Made by a program: the position numbers and the translations under genes. From Flagellimonas zhangzhouensis (GTDB lineage Bacteria; Bacteroidota; Bacteroidia; Flavobacteriales; Flavobacteriaceae), in NCBI RefSeq assembly GCF_900102925.1, contig NZ_FNKI01000005.1, positions 62,001 through 126,000 of the forward strand: a stretch of DNA of 64,000 nt. The letters run 5' to 3'. A model generated the notes under the pieces. The model was not told the origin of the DNA, made no database searches, and worked only from the letters and a program-made list of their open reading frames with translations. Positions 45,648 through 53,977 of this stretch are shown here, piece after piece. How positions within the stretch are numbered: the first letter of the stretch is position 1; the number at the start of each line of letters is the position of its first letter.

Positions 45648-46841
45648 TTAAAATGTAGCTGCGTCAATCACATAACGATAACGAGCTTCTTTGTTCACCA
45701 CTTTTTCCCAAGCTTCATTGATTTGACTGGCATTGATGACTTCAATTTGAGGAACAACTCCGTTATCAGCGCAGAAATGCACCACTTCTTGGGTTTCGGG
45801 AATACCTCCAATCAACGAACTGTTGTAGTTGACCCTGTTGAACATCATATTAAAATTGTTCACGGTGTATTCACCTCCAACGGGCACCCCAACTTGGGTA
45901 AAGAATCCGTTCGGCTTTACACAATCCATGTAAGATGACATTTCGTAAGCATACGGTATGGTGGAAATCATATAATCCATCTGCCCTCTGTAGGCTTGAA
46001 GTTTATCCAAGGAATCCACAACAATAGCTTCTTTGGCTCCCCAAGACAAAATATCCTTTGCCTTATCTGCGGATGTAGTGAAGCCGTACACCTCAGCACC
46101 TTTGGCCACTGCCAATTTAATGGCCATGTGACCCAATCCACCGATACCAGCAACTCCTACTTTATCCCCAATTTTAAAATTGGCTTTCATCAATGGGGAA
46201 TAGGTGGTGATTCCTGCACAAAGCAATGGTGCGGCTTCTTCAAAACTGATATGTTCTGGGATATGTACTGCAAAGTGATCACGTACCACAATTTTATTGG
46301 AATACCCTCCTTGAGAAATTCCCGTAGGTTCTGCTTCGGTAGGATAACCGTAGGTGAACAAGGTCTCTCCCCTTTCGCAATAATGTTCTTCGCCGTGGGT
46401 ACAGTTATCGCATTCCATGCAGCTATCCACCATACAACCAACCCCCGCGCGGTCACCCACTTTAAATTTGGTCACGTTTTTACCCACAGCGGCTACAACC
46501 CCTACAATTTCGTGCCCAGGAACCTGCGGATATTGTTGTGGTCCCCAGTGGCCCTTTTCTTGGTGAATGTCGGAGTGACAAATACTGGCAAATTTTACAT
46601 CGATTAATATGTCGTCGTCGCCCACGGGTCTACGCTCAAATTCGAATGGGCTCAATTTTCCCGAATCATCTGTTGCTGCGTATCCTTTGGTTTTAATATT
46701 CTGGTCCATGTTTATTGTATTATTGTTTGTGTCTTGTGAAAATAGCTGCATTGGATTCACCAATGTAACGCCTGCCCCAACCATAGCTGATTTTTGCAGG
46801 AACTCGCGTCTGGATTTGTTGTTTTTGTTGTTAGCTTTCAT
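45648..46841 (-). CDS. Zinc alcohol dehydrogenase with twin-arginine export signal
   Basis: A 397-residue medium-chain dehydrogenase with a 40-odd-residue N-terminal extension that the cytosolic paralogue at 41520 lacks. The extension contains SRREFLQKSAMVGAGVTLV, a textbook Tat motif at residues 10-17 plus hydrophobic core, so the enzyme should be exported folded. The core is intact: ASICHSDIH, GHEIVGVV, CMECDNCTHGEEHYC (structural zinc) and GIGGLGHMA (Rossmann). An exported NAD(P)-dependent enzyme is unexpected, because nicotinamide cofactors are scarce in the periplasm; it may carry bound cofactor. It lies 2 bp after the lipoprotein cupin gene. Confidence 0.9.
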   Translation of the reverse strand: MKANNKNNKSRREFLQKSAMVGAGVTLVNPMQLFSQDTNNNTINMDQNIKTKGYAATDDSGKLSPFEFERRPVGDDDILIDVKFASICHSDIHQEKGHWGPQQYPQVPGHEIVGVVAAVGKNVTKFKVGDRAGVGCMVDSCMECDNCTHGEEHYCERGETLFTYGYPTEAEPTGISQGGYSNKIVVRDHFAVHIPEHISFEEAAPLLCAGITTYSPLMKANFKIGDKVGVAGIGGLGHMAIKLAVAKGAEVYGFTTSADKAKDILSWGAKEAIVVDSLDKLQAYRGQMDYMISTIPYAYEMSSYMDCVKPNGFFTQVGVPVGGEYTVNNFNMMFNRVNYNSSLIGGIPETQEVVHFCADNGVVPQIEVINASQINEAWEKVVNKEARYRYVIDAATF

Positions 46842-46843
46842 GG

Positions 46844-47353
46844 TTAGTTTCCATTGTATTGTTCATCGGTAACGGCCTCCATCCAGTTTACAACACCTTT
46901 TTCGGTGTTGGGCACTATGTACAATTGCTGCATGGCTTTACCTGGGCTTGCCCCATGCCAATGCTTTGCATTTGGTGGACATTTTACCACACTTCCTTTT
47001 TTAAGGAATTCTTTTGGTTGTCCTTCAATCTGGTGAAATCCTTCCCCGTCGGTAATGATCAAAATCTGACCTGCTCCATGTGTATGCCAATTACTTCTTG
47101 CCCCTGGCTCAAAATACACGTTGCCCACTAGCATGGTGTAGGTGGAATCCATGGGTACCAATCCGTAATTGTAGGCATCGCCCGTAAAAAACTGTGCTGG
47201 ACCTTTTTGTCCTTTTGGAAAGATGGCATCCACTTCCTGGGTAGTGGTCTCTTCAACCATAGCGGTTGTTTTTTCAACTTCTTTCTTAGCTTCTTTACAG
47301 CTTAGAAAAAGGAAAACAAGTGATGAAAGTAATACCAATGTTGTTTTTTTCAT
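46844..47353 (-). CDS. Lipoprotein cupin (hydroxynitrile-lyase-like paralogue)
   Basis: A 169-residue cupin that starts at ATG 47353 with lipoprotein signal LVFLFLSC (Cys18), then a Lys/Glu/Thr linker (about 20-40). The cupin core contains SNWHTHGAGQIL, FLKKGSVVKCPPNAKHWHGA and the tail VVNWMEAVTDEQY, which align closely to the cytosolic cupin at 44253. The first metal-binding His pair and the HWH are all retained. It is cotranscribed with the Tat-exported alcohol dehydrogenase (2 bp gap), so the two exported paralogues form a unit. An AAGCC/GGCTT inverted repeat lies in the leader at 47391-47405. Confidence 0.86.
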   Translation of the reverse strand: MKKTTLVLLSSLVFLFLSCKEAKKEVEKTTAMVEETTTQEVDAIFPKGQKGPAQFFTGDAYNYGLVPMDSTYTMLVGNVYFEPGARSNWHTHGAGQILIITDGEGFHQIEGQPKEFLKKGSVVKCPPNAKHWHGASPGKAMQQLYIVPNTEKGVVNWMEAVTDEQYNGN

Positions 47354-47609
47354 TTGTAAGTCTTTTGAGATTAGTGATTTTAGTTTGTGCAAGCCATTTA
47401 GGCTTATGAAAACTGATGTCTACCAACAATTTAAATTAACTTAAAATTGCTTTAACATCACATTAACAATCAACACATCAGCAAGTTACGACTATGGTAA
47501 GAGCGGGGGATAATGAAAATCAAATCTAAAATTAAGAGAATCAAACCTTGATTTGATAGCGTTACAATTTGACGCATATGAGCACCATTTTAGGTTGGTC
47601 TTAAATAGG

Positions 47610-48269
47610 TTAACCAACAAATTGTGCAATGGCTTCTTTAATTTCAAGATTACCAGCACTCATTTCCATGACCTTGCCGAATGTTTTTTCATTTGGAAGT
47701 ACCTCTAAAATGGTTTCAGCCACCGCAGCCCTTGGAATTTCATTGTTCAGCAAGTTTGGATCGGATTCAATCCTAATTTTACCAGCCTTCTCATCATCGG
47801 TAAGCAATACAGGCCTTAAAATAGTATAATCCAGTCCACTTCGTTTCAATTCCTTATCCGCCAAATGTTTGGCGATGTAGTAGGGTTTCATGCTTGCGGG
47901 CTGCCAACTTTCTGGGTTATCGGATAGGGCTGCACCTACCATTACAAAACGAGAAATTCCATTAGCTTTTGCTGCCTCAATGGATTTTACGGCTCCAAAC
48001 AAATCAACTTCTATGGTTTTGTCTGCACCAGTAGCCCCGCCTGAGCCTGCAGAAAAAATCACCGCATCAAAACCTTTAATAGCTTTCGCAATTGTTTCCT
48101 GTTGACTTTCTATGCTTTCCACAATAGAGGGCACTCCTATGGAATCGAAATATTCCTTTTGTTCTTCTTTTCTAATAAGTGCTGTTGGCTCAAAATCATG
48201 GGATGTGCTCATTTTTTGAGCGATCAATCTTCCTACTTTTCCGTTAGCCCCTATTATTATAACTTTCAT
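47610..48269 (-). CDS. NAD(P)H-binding SDR/NmrA-type oxidoreductase
   Basis: A 219-residue single-domain Rossmann protein of the atypical SDR group (YwnB/NmrA-like). The cofactor loop is IIGANGKVGRLIAQKM at the N-terminus, with VIFSAGSGGATGADKT and RFVMVGAALSD forming the central strand region. YIAKHLADKELKRSGLDYTI carries the conserved Tyr-x3-Lys-like segment. Such proteins reduce quinones, isomerise, or act as redox sensors. The gene is in the minus-strand redox cluster, 256 bp from the cupin gene start; that gap shows no recognisable promoter pair. Confidence 0.87.
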   Translation of the reverse strand: MKVIIIGANGKVGRLIAQKMSTSHDFEPTALIRKEEQKEYFDSIGVPSIVESIESQQETIAKAIKGFDAVIFSAGSGGATGADKTIEVDLFGAVKSIEAAKANGISRFVMVGAALSDNPESWQPASMKPYYIAKHLADKELKRSGLDYTILRPVLLTDDEKAGKIRIESDPNLLNNEIPRAAVAETILEVLPNEKTFGKVMEMSAGNLEIKEAIAQFVG

Positions 48270-48296
48270 TTTATATTATTTAATCGGTTAAAAAAA

Positions 48297-48758
48297 TTAA
48301 TCTTCAATCAGCTCAAAGGTCACAGGTTGACTTCCTACCAATCGTAATTGTTCAATGCCATTGTTTTCAATTCTACCTAAACTGATCAGTCCCGATGAGT
48401 AGCTAAAATCCTTATAAAAAATAGCCACATCACCCCAGGGAGCGTAATAGGTAATATCCCCTTTACTTGGGTCGTACCCTCCTGGTGCACCATCCTTGGT
48501 CAACTTTCTTTCGGGATAGAATATTTTTTCATTGCTGGCATAATCCTCCAATTCGGTTGTGATCGGAAGCATGGAGATCAAATCCCTTGAAGTTGGATTG
48601 TCGTACAAGGTGGCGGTCAGTTCCGTATCACCAAATGAGATTTTAAGTTTCATATCAGTAATGGTTTTTTGTTCTTGTTGTGCTTGCTTTTTGTTGTTTG
48701 AAAACCAAAATAGCAGTCCAAATACGATCAATACCGCGGTTATAAAAATTGCTTTCAT
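48297..48758 (-). CDS. Membrane-anchored cyclophilin-like fold protein
   Basis: A 153-residue protein with an N-terminal hydrophobic anchor (AIFITAVLIVFGLLFWF) followed by a Gln/Lys-rich stretch. The domain from about residue 35 has KISFGDTELTATLYDNPTSRDL, MLPITTELEDY and GDITYYAPWGDVAIFYKD, matching the cyclophilin-like domain family (PF18050-type). ATG 48758 is chosen because an upstream ATG at 48806 adds a 16-residue segment that spoils the anchor. No prolyl isomerase activity is established for this family. It starts 27 bp upstream of the NmrA-type gene, so the two are likely cotranscribed. Confidence 0.8.
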   Translation of the reverse strand: MKAIFITAVLIVFGLLFWFSNNKKQAQQEQKTITDMKLKISFGDTELTATLYDNPTSRDLISMLPITTELEDYASNEKIFYPERKLTKDGAPGGYDPSKGDITYYAPWGDVAIFYKDFSYSSGLISLGRIENNGIEQLRLVGSQPVTFELIED

Positions 48759-48798
48759 GCACTTTAGATTGAATTTTTGAGGTTTTAAACAACTAAAA

Positions 48799-48829
48799 AG
48801 TGCCACAGTCTAAATTTGACCATGGCACT
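48799..48829 (-). terminator. Terminator after the alpha/beta hydrolase
   Basis: AGTGCCA (48799-48805) pairs with TGGCACT (48823-48829). A TTTTT run follows on the minus strand. It ends the transcript of the hydrolase at 48845-49915. Confidence 0.75.
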
Positions 48830-48844
48830 AGCTATCTATTTTCC

Positions 48845-49915
48845 TTACAGATTTGCTGAAAGGTTTTCTGAAAAGAAAGTTTCCAACTTATCAAAAGGAA
48901 TTACATCCAAACGATCATAAAGATCGGTGTGTACTTTGCCTGGAATGATTATTAATTCCTTAGGTTCGTTCGCTGCTTCGTAGGCATCTTCACTAAAGTA
49001 TTTGGAATGGGCATTCTCTCCTGCAATGATCAATACAGGTCTTGGAGAAATCTCATTAATATACGACATAATTGGCATATTCATTAATGAAATTGGTGTG
49101 GTAACCGTCCAAGAACTGTTGGAGTTGATTGATCTTGGGTGAAAACCTCTATCGGTTTTATAGTAGTCAAAATACCCTTGTACAAATTCTGGCTCATCGC
49201 CTGTGATTTCAGATGGCAACCCAACTCCAGATAATGCAGCTGTTCCATTTTCAGCATCTACCCATCGTTGTTGACTCATTTGTTCCAACATTTGGGTACG
49301 TTGTTCTGGTGTGGTCGAATCAAAATAACCTTTGGCATTAACTCTGGACATATCGTACATACTTGTTGTGGCAACGGCTTTTACTCTTTTGTCCACTGCA
49401 GTTGCGTTCAAGGCGAAACCTCCGAAACCACAGATTCCGATGATTCCCACTTTTTCACGGTCCACATTTTCCTGAAGGCCCAAAAAGTCGATGGCTGCAC
49501 TAAAATCTTCGGTATTGATGTCTGGAGAAGCTACGTGTCTTGGTTCGCCACCGCTTTCACCCGTGTATGAAGGGTCGAATGCCAAAACCACAAATCCTCT
49601 TTGTGCCATTTGATTGGCATACAATCCTGATGCTTGTTCTTTTACCGCACCAAATGGTCCACTAATGGCCAAGGCTGGTAATTTTGCAGTTTCTGCATTT
49701 TTTGGAGCATATAAATCTCCTGCTAGGGTAATCCCGTAGCGGTTGGTAAATGTTACACTTTGTCTAGATACCTGATCACTTAAATCGAAGGTATATTGTT
49801 CTGCTGTTCTACTCATTTTACTAACTTTTTGATTTGAATTTGTTTGACTGAATGCTATACCAAATACCAGCATTGCAGCCATTGAAATACTTATTCTGTT
49901 TTTCACTTTTCTCAT
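48845..49915 (-). CDS. Exported alpha/beta hydrolase with Cys in the nucleophile position
   Basis: A 356-residue exported hydrolase; the signal peptide ends GIAFSQ (about residue 24). The nucleophile elbow reads GICGFGG, with Cys162 where most relatives have Ser, a feature shared with dienelactone-hydrolase-type enzymes and some polyketide-type members. SGPFGAVKEQASG is the oxyanion region, and IPGKVHTDLYD carries a likely catalytic His. Dienelactone-like activity would fit the tautomerase and alcohol dehydrogenases nearby, but this is only positional. It ends 4 bp before the acetyltransferase start upstream on the same strand. Confidence 0.8.
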   Translation of the reverse strand: MRKVKNRISISMAAMLVFGIAFSQTNSNQKVSKMSRTAEQYTFDLSDQVSRQSVTFTNRYGITLAGDLYAPKNAETAKLPALAISGPFGAVKEQASGLYANQMAQRGFVVLAFDPSYTGESGGEPRHVASPDINTEDFSAAIDFLGLQENVDREKVGIIGICGFGGFALNATAVDKRVKAVATTSMYDMSRVNAKGYFDSTTPEQRTQMLEQMSQQRWVDAENGTAALSGVGLPSEITGDEPEFVQGYFDYYKTDRGFHPRSINSNSSWTVTTPISLMNMPIMSYINEISPRPVLIIAGENAHSKYFSEDAYEAANEPKELIIIPGKVHTDLYDRLDVIPFDKLETFFSENLSANL

Positions 49916-49918
49916 TTT

Positions 49919-50497
49919 TTAAATTGATTTTACTTCTTTGGCAGGTATTCCCGCCACAACGGTGCGTGCTGGAACATCTTTGGATACCACGGCGCCTGCT
50001 GCAACCACTGCATGTGCTCCTATCGTAACTCCTGGAAGAATGGTGGCACCTGCACCAATCCAGGCATTTTCTTTAATGTGAATGGGTTTAGCAATCAGGA
50101 TTTTTCTAGATTCAGGATCAACGGGATGGGATTCGGACAATAGATTTACCCTTGGGCCGATCATCACATGATCATCAATGGTCACTCCTCCCAAATCGAG
50201 AATTTGACAGTTTTGATTGATGAAAATGTTTTTGCCCAGCTTGATGTTTTTACCATAGTTGGAGCTTAATGGTGTATAAAGGGTAGTACTCTCATCCACT
50301 TGATACCCGACCAAGTTGCTCAAGTGCCTTCTAATATCCTTAATGGTTCTTGATGAGTTCAAGTCCACCAAAATATCCATGGCACGCTCAGCCACTTCGG
50401 CCAACTTATAAAAGTCTGGCTCATCAAAGGAAAGTGTCTCACCATTCCTTAATCGCTGAAAGATGTCGTTTGTATTATCTGTGATCTCGTTGCCCAT
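49919..50497 (-). CDS. Sugar O-acetyltransferase (Maa/NodL-like hexapeptide family)
   Basis: A 192-residue left-handed beta-helix acetyltransferase. The N-terminal Mac-type helical part (about residues 10-75) is followed by hexapeptide repeats: LGKNIFINQNCQILDLGGVTI, MIGPRVNLLSESHPVD (catalytic His) and WIGAGATILPGVTIGAHAVV. It acetylates a sugar or sugar-like alcohol from acetyl-CoA. A close paralogue lies at 51510-52067, with an AraC gene between them. It is 3 bp from the alpha/beta hydrolase, so transferase and hydrolase may act on the same metabolite. Confidence 0.9.
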   Translation of the reverse strand: MGNEITDNTNDIFQRLRNGETLSFDEPDFYKLAEVAERAMDILVDLNSSRTIKDIRRHLSNLVGYQVDESTTLYTPLSSNYGKNIKLGKNIFINQNCQILDLGGVTIDDHVMIGPRVNLLSESHPVDPESRKILIAKPIHIKENAWIGAGATILPGVTIGAHAVVAAGAVVSKDVPARTVVAGIPAKEVKSI

Positions 50498-50590
50498 TTC
50501 TTTGTTGTAAAAAAATTACGATACAAAGGTATGGCCAGAGTAAAGCCTCTAGATAACGATAATCACATCAAAAAGTAAGAAAATCAAATA

Positions 50591-51460
50591 TTAGGATCGA
50601 ATTGCCTTTGGAGTGGTGCCAGTTAACCTTTTAAAGTAGTTGTTAAAATAGGTAGGATAATCGAATCCCAAAGCATATGCAATTTCGCTAACGTTCCAAT
50701 TGGTGTGCTGTAAAAGTGCTTTGGCCTCTGTCACGATACGTTCAGAAATATGGGTAGAAGTCGATTTCCCAGTTACCTCCTTTATGGATTTGTTCAGGTA
50801 ATTTACGTGTACCGAAAGATTATCGGCATAGTCTTGTGGGCTTCTTAACTGTAAAGGATTGTCGGCAGTTTCAATAGGAAATTGTCTTTCCAGCAACTCC
50901 AAAAATACGTTGGTCAATCGGGAAGCCGCACTCTGGTGTTGGGTAATATTTTCTGAGGGCTGCATCTTCAAGGCTTCGTGCAGAATCAAATGAATGTAGT
51001 TCCTAATCAAGTCATCCTTAAAGGAATAGTCCGTTTGCTGTTCCTGCATCATTTTATCAAAAATGGCATTCAAGAACAAGCGCTGGTCCTCACTTATCTT
51101 TAATACTGGTGTACCCCCTAAACTGAATAAAGGGGATTTTAAAATACTATCGGTACGCTCGGACATGTTCAAAAAATCCTCGGAAAACAAACAGGTATAT
51201 CCCACATAGGTGGTGGAAAGGGTTTCCCAAGAATACGGAATATGCGGATTGCCAAAAAACAGAATGGTCCCATCGTGCTCAAAACTTCTATCGGAATAAT
51301 TAATGATGCTCTTCCCAGTGGTCAAGCATATCTTATAAAAATCCTTTCGACTGTATATTTTGGTTGCACTACTATCCTCCTCTACCTTAAAAACATTAAA
51401 GCCTTTCAGTTTTAATTCACTATTGAAGGGAGATACCGATCTTTCTGTTTTTGTTTGCAT
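50591..51460 (-). CDS. AraC family transcriptional regulator
   Basis: A 289-residue regulator with an N-terminal cupin-like half and two C-terminal helix-turn-helix units. The first is visible in SPQDYADNLSVHVNYLNKSI and the second in NVSEIAYALGFDYPTYFNN followed by YFKRLTGTTPKAIR. It lies between two O-acetyltransferase genes. Given the AKR and alcohol dehydrogenases downstream, a YqhC-like role in aldehyde response is a reasonable guess. The 49 bp above it holds no obvious operator, so it may share a promoter with the acetyltransferase upstream. Confidence 0.9.
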   Translation of the reverse strand: MQTKTERSVSPFNSELKLKGFNVFKVEEDSSATKIYSRKDFYKICLTTGKSIINYSDRSFEHDGTILFFGNPHIPYSWETLSTTYVGYTCLFSEDFLNMSERTDSILKSPLFSLGGTPVLKISEDQRLFLNAIFDKMMQEQQTDYSFKDDLIRNYIHLILHEALKMQPSENITQHQSAASRLTNVFLELLERQFPIETADNPLQLRSPQDYADNLSVHVNYLNKSIKEVTGKSTSTHISERIVTEAKALLQHTNWNVSEIAYALGFDYPTYFNNYFKRLTGTTPKAIRS

Positions 51461-51509
51461 GGGACAAAATTAAGAAATTCAAACCAATCAATTGTTATTC
51501 ATTTTAATG

Positions 51510-52067
51510 CTATGCATCCAAATGCTTTAAAATTTTTGCTGGTACTCCTCCCGCCACTGTATTGGCTGGCACATCTTTATTCACCAATGCTCCTGCGGCC
51601 ACAACTGAGTTCTCACCCACAGTTACTCCAGGTAAAATGGTTGCACTGGCGCCAATCCATGCATTCCTTTTAATAACAACGGAACTGGGCCTCATGCTTT
51701 TTCTGGTCGCAATTTCTGTTGGATGATTTTCTGAGGTAATGCTTACCCTTGGGCCTATCATCACATCATCCTCAATAGTAATACCTCCTAAATCCAAAAA
51801 ACTACAAGCATGGTTGATAAATACGTTCTTTCCTAAGGAGATGTTTTTACCGTAATTGGTATAAAATGGAGTAAACAGCGTGGTACTTGCATCAACAGGC
51901 TTTCCAATAATTTGACTCAATACTTCCCTGATTTCGTCCACATTTTCAGAAGAATTCAATTTAGTAGAAAGAGCAATGGTCTTGTTGACTTCCTTTCCAA
52001 TTTGACTGTATTCGGGATCGTTCATTGGAATCTCCTCCCCACTTGTCAATCGTTCAAATATGTTCAT
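51510..52067 (-). CDS. Sugar O-acetyltransferase (Maa/NodL-like hexapeptide family)
   Basis: A 185-residue hexapeptide acetyltransferase, clearly a paralogue of the protein at 49919. It shares the LGKNVFINHACSFLDLGGITI, MIGPRVSITSENHPTE (catalytic His) and WIGASATILPGVTVGENSVV segments and the N-terminal Mac-type helices. The two flank the AraC gene, suggesting a local duplication. It starts 34 bp past the stop of the barrel protein gene upstream. The substrate is not visible. Confidence 0.9.
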   Translation of the reverse strand: MNIFERLTSGEEIPMNDPEYSQIGKEVNKTIALSTKLNSSENVDEIREVLSQIIGKPVDASTTLFTPFYTNYGKNISLGKNVFINHACSFLDLGGITIEDDVMIGPRVSITSENHPTEIATRKSMRPSSVVIKRNAWIGASATILPGVTVGENSVVAAGALVNKDVPANTVAGGVPAKILKHLDA

Positions 52068-52101
52068 AGCAATAGTAATTCTGTGCCCTAAAATTAAAGC
52101 T

Positions 52102-52917
52102 TTATGGAAAACTGTACACTAGGGAAATATTCCATGTAAAATCATCCTCTGGCGAAATTTCAGTGTCCAAAGCTTTGTTCAAAGTTGAAGCAAAGTACAA
52201 TGGAAAATCTTTACGTTTTAAAGACAAAAATGCAGCAGCGTAGTACCCTTGTAGATCATCCGTAGCCAAAAAATAGGCCTGAGGAGTAATGTTAAAGTAG
52301 TATTTATCAGTAAAATACAAATTATTGAATGAAGAAGTCAGGACAAAGAAATTGGTCTGTTTTACACCATCATCAAATCCCCGACCATGCAGATAATAGA
52401 GCCCTACATCAATATTTTTTGAAATTTTATAGGTGGGGACAACTTCAGCGGCCAAATACCTTCTTGACTCCAAAATTTCTTCGGATTGCCCGTTTCTCAC
52501 AATGGTTATGGTTCTAAAATTAATCGCGGGATGTGCCCCAACTTTTAAAGAAAATTTTTCCTTTTCCAACAATTTATAGCGCCACCAAAAAATAAAGGTC
52601 CAAGGTTTCCCTACCAAAGCAAAACGCATATCGGGCTCAAAGCTCAACCTTCCCTTTTTAAATTTTAGATCGAAAATCAGAGCAGGATCGCCCAAAGAAA
52701 AGGATGGAATCAGTGAAATACCATTATTGGTTACCGTAGCTGTACCTGAAAAATCGTCCAGAAAAGGTTTCTTCTCCTCTTGTGCAAAGCTTGAAAAAGT
52801 AACCAAGAGCGAGGTCAAAAGCATAAAAAAACAGAGTTCACCTTTGCTTGAAAAGCGAAATAGAATTTTTAAGGCCAACAGTAACTTCCGTTTTCCATGA
52901 GGTTGATAGTTTTTCAT
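52102..52917 (-). CDS. Predicted outer-membrane beta-barrel protein
   Basis: A 271-residue protein of unknown function. The ATG at 52917 gives a long N-terminal signal (hydrophobic stretch LCFFMLLTSLLVTFSSFAQ). The mature part alternates aromatic and polar residues: LIFDLKFKKGRLSFEPDMRF, FIFWWRYKLLEKEKFSLKV, NIDVGLYYLHGRGF, ending DFTWNISLVYSFP. This is the pattern of a beta barrel with a terminal aromatic residue. It is divergent from an AraC regulator at 53071. A TATCTTTG box and three 21-bp-spaced repeats lie upstream, so it is probably under that regulator. Confidence 0.7.
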   Translation of the reverse strand: MKNYQPHGKRKLLLALKILFRFSSKGELCFFMLLTSLLVTFSSFAQEEKKPFLDDFSGTATVTNNGISLIPSFSLGDPALIFDLKFKKGRLSFEPDMRFALVGKPWTFIFWWRYKLLEKEKFSLKVGAHPAINFRTITIVRNGQSEEILESRRYLAAEVVPTYKISKNIDVGLYYLHGRGFDDGVKQTNFFVLTSSFNNLYFTDKYYFNITPQAYFLATDDLQGYYAAAFLSLKRKDFPLYFASTLNKALDTEISPEDDFTWNISLVYSFP

Positions 52918-52940
52918 GTAGTTTGGTTGGTTAATTCTCT

Positions 52941-53024
52941 CAAAGATAATTGTTAACACTATTACTTACTTACCCATTTTACTTAAACCCGTACCTTTTT
53001 TACAGGTGATTTAAGCCATTTTAC
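52941..53024 (-). promoter_or_regulatory. Activator-type promoter with three 21-bp-spaced repeats
   Basis: CCCATTTTAC (52973-52982), CCTTTTTTAC (52994-53003) and GCCATTTTAC (53015-53024) are direct repeats exactly 21 bp apart, the spacing of AraC-type half-sites. TATCTTTG (complement of 52941-52948) is a -7 box for the barrel gene. No TTG -33 box is present, and the nearest repeat starts 24 nt away from the -7, overlapping the expected -33 position. Confidence 0.65.
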
Positions 53025-53070
53025 ACCTCCTTATTGTTTCCATTTCTAGATTTGAGTACCTTGGGAAGCT

Positions 53071-53973
53071 ATGAGCAAAGTCATCAACTTGGAAACGGTG
53101 AACGATTATTGCAATCGATTCAATCAAAAATCCCAACACCCCTTGGTGAGTGTCATGGACCTTCATCAACTTAAAAGAAACTCTCAAAAAGGAATTGAAG
53201 CGCTTCGATTTAACTTTTACGGGATATTTTTAAAGCAAAATGCAGACTGTATTTTAAAGTACGGTCGAAAAAATTACGATTATCAGGAAGGCACGTTAGT
53301 GTTTATTGGACCTGAACAAGTGGTACAAATTGAAAACGGAGATGATTATGTGCCAACGGGATATGCACTTTTGTTTCATCCAGATTTATTGCCGAACACA
53401 AATCTTGGTCAACTGATTACCAAATATTCTTTCTTTTCCTATGAATTGAGTGAAGCATTGCACTTATCAGAAAAAGAACGTCAGATCATAATTGATTGTA
53501 TTGAGAAGATAAGGTTTGAACTGGAGCGGGATATTGATAAGCACAGTAAAGAACTTATTGTATCGAATATTGAACTATTTCTTAGGTATTGTTCCCGATT
53601 TTATGACCGTCAATTCATTACTCGTGATGTGGTGAACGAAGGAGTTGTACATCAATTTAAAAAATCGTTGCACCAATACCTTAACTCTGGTAAAGCGAGT
53701 GAATTTGGCTGTCCGTCTGTTGGTTATTTTGCCCAAGAGCAGTTTTTATCGGCCAACTATTTTGGTGATCTTGTGAAAAAAGAAACAGGTAAAAGCGCAT
53801 TGGAAATTATCCAAACCAAATTGATTGAAGTGGCCAAGGAACGAATTTTTGATCCATCCAAAACGGTTAGTGAAATTGCTTACGAACTTGGATTTAAACA
53901 TCCGCAGCATTTTTCCCGCTTGTTCAAAAACAAAGTAGGTTATTCACCTAATGAATACCGAATGATGAATTAA
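53071..53973 (+). CDS. AraC family transcriptional regulator
   Basis: A 300-residue regulator, divergent from the barrel protein gene. The N-terminal half has SMDLHQ-like and FYGIFLKQNADCILKYGR segments typical of the cupin-type ligand domain. The C-terminal HTH is KTVSEIAYELGFKHPQHFSR followed by LFKNKVGYSPNEYRMM. Direct repeats at 52973-53024 are spaced 21 bp, and similar repeats lie upstream of the DUF5916 gene at 59165-59195. It is therefore the best candidate activator of both. It ends 4 bp before the convergent molybdenum hydroxylase gene. Confidence 0.92.
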   Translation: MSKVINLETVNDYCNRFNQKSQHPLVSVMDLHQLKRNSQKGIEALRFNFYGIFLKQNADCILKYGRKNYDYQEGTLVFIGPEQVVQIENGDDYVPTGYALLFHPDLLPNTNLGQLITKYSFFSYELSEALHLSEKERQIIIDCIEKIRFELERDIDKHSKELIVSNIELFLRYCSRFYDRQFITRDVVNEGVVHQFKKSLHQYLNSGKASEFGCPSVGYFAQEQFLSANYFGDLVKKETGKSALEIIQTKLIEVAKERIFDPSKTVSEIAYELGFKHPQHFSRLFKNKVGYSPNEYRMMN

Positions 53974-53977
53974 GGGG

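Noticed and set aside
52917-53071. CRISPR-like array from the three 21-bp-spaced repeats
   Set aside because: The repeated units are only ten bases with 11-bp gaps and lie in a divergent promoter gap. No cas genes are seen in the window.
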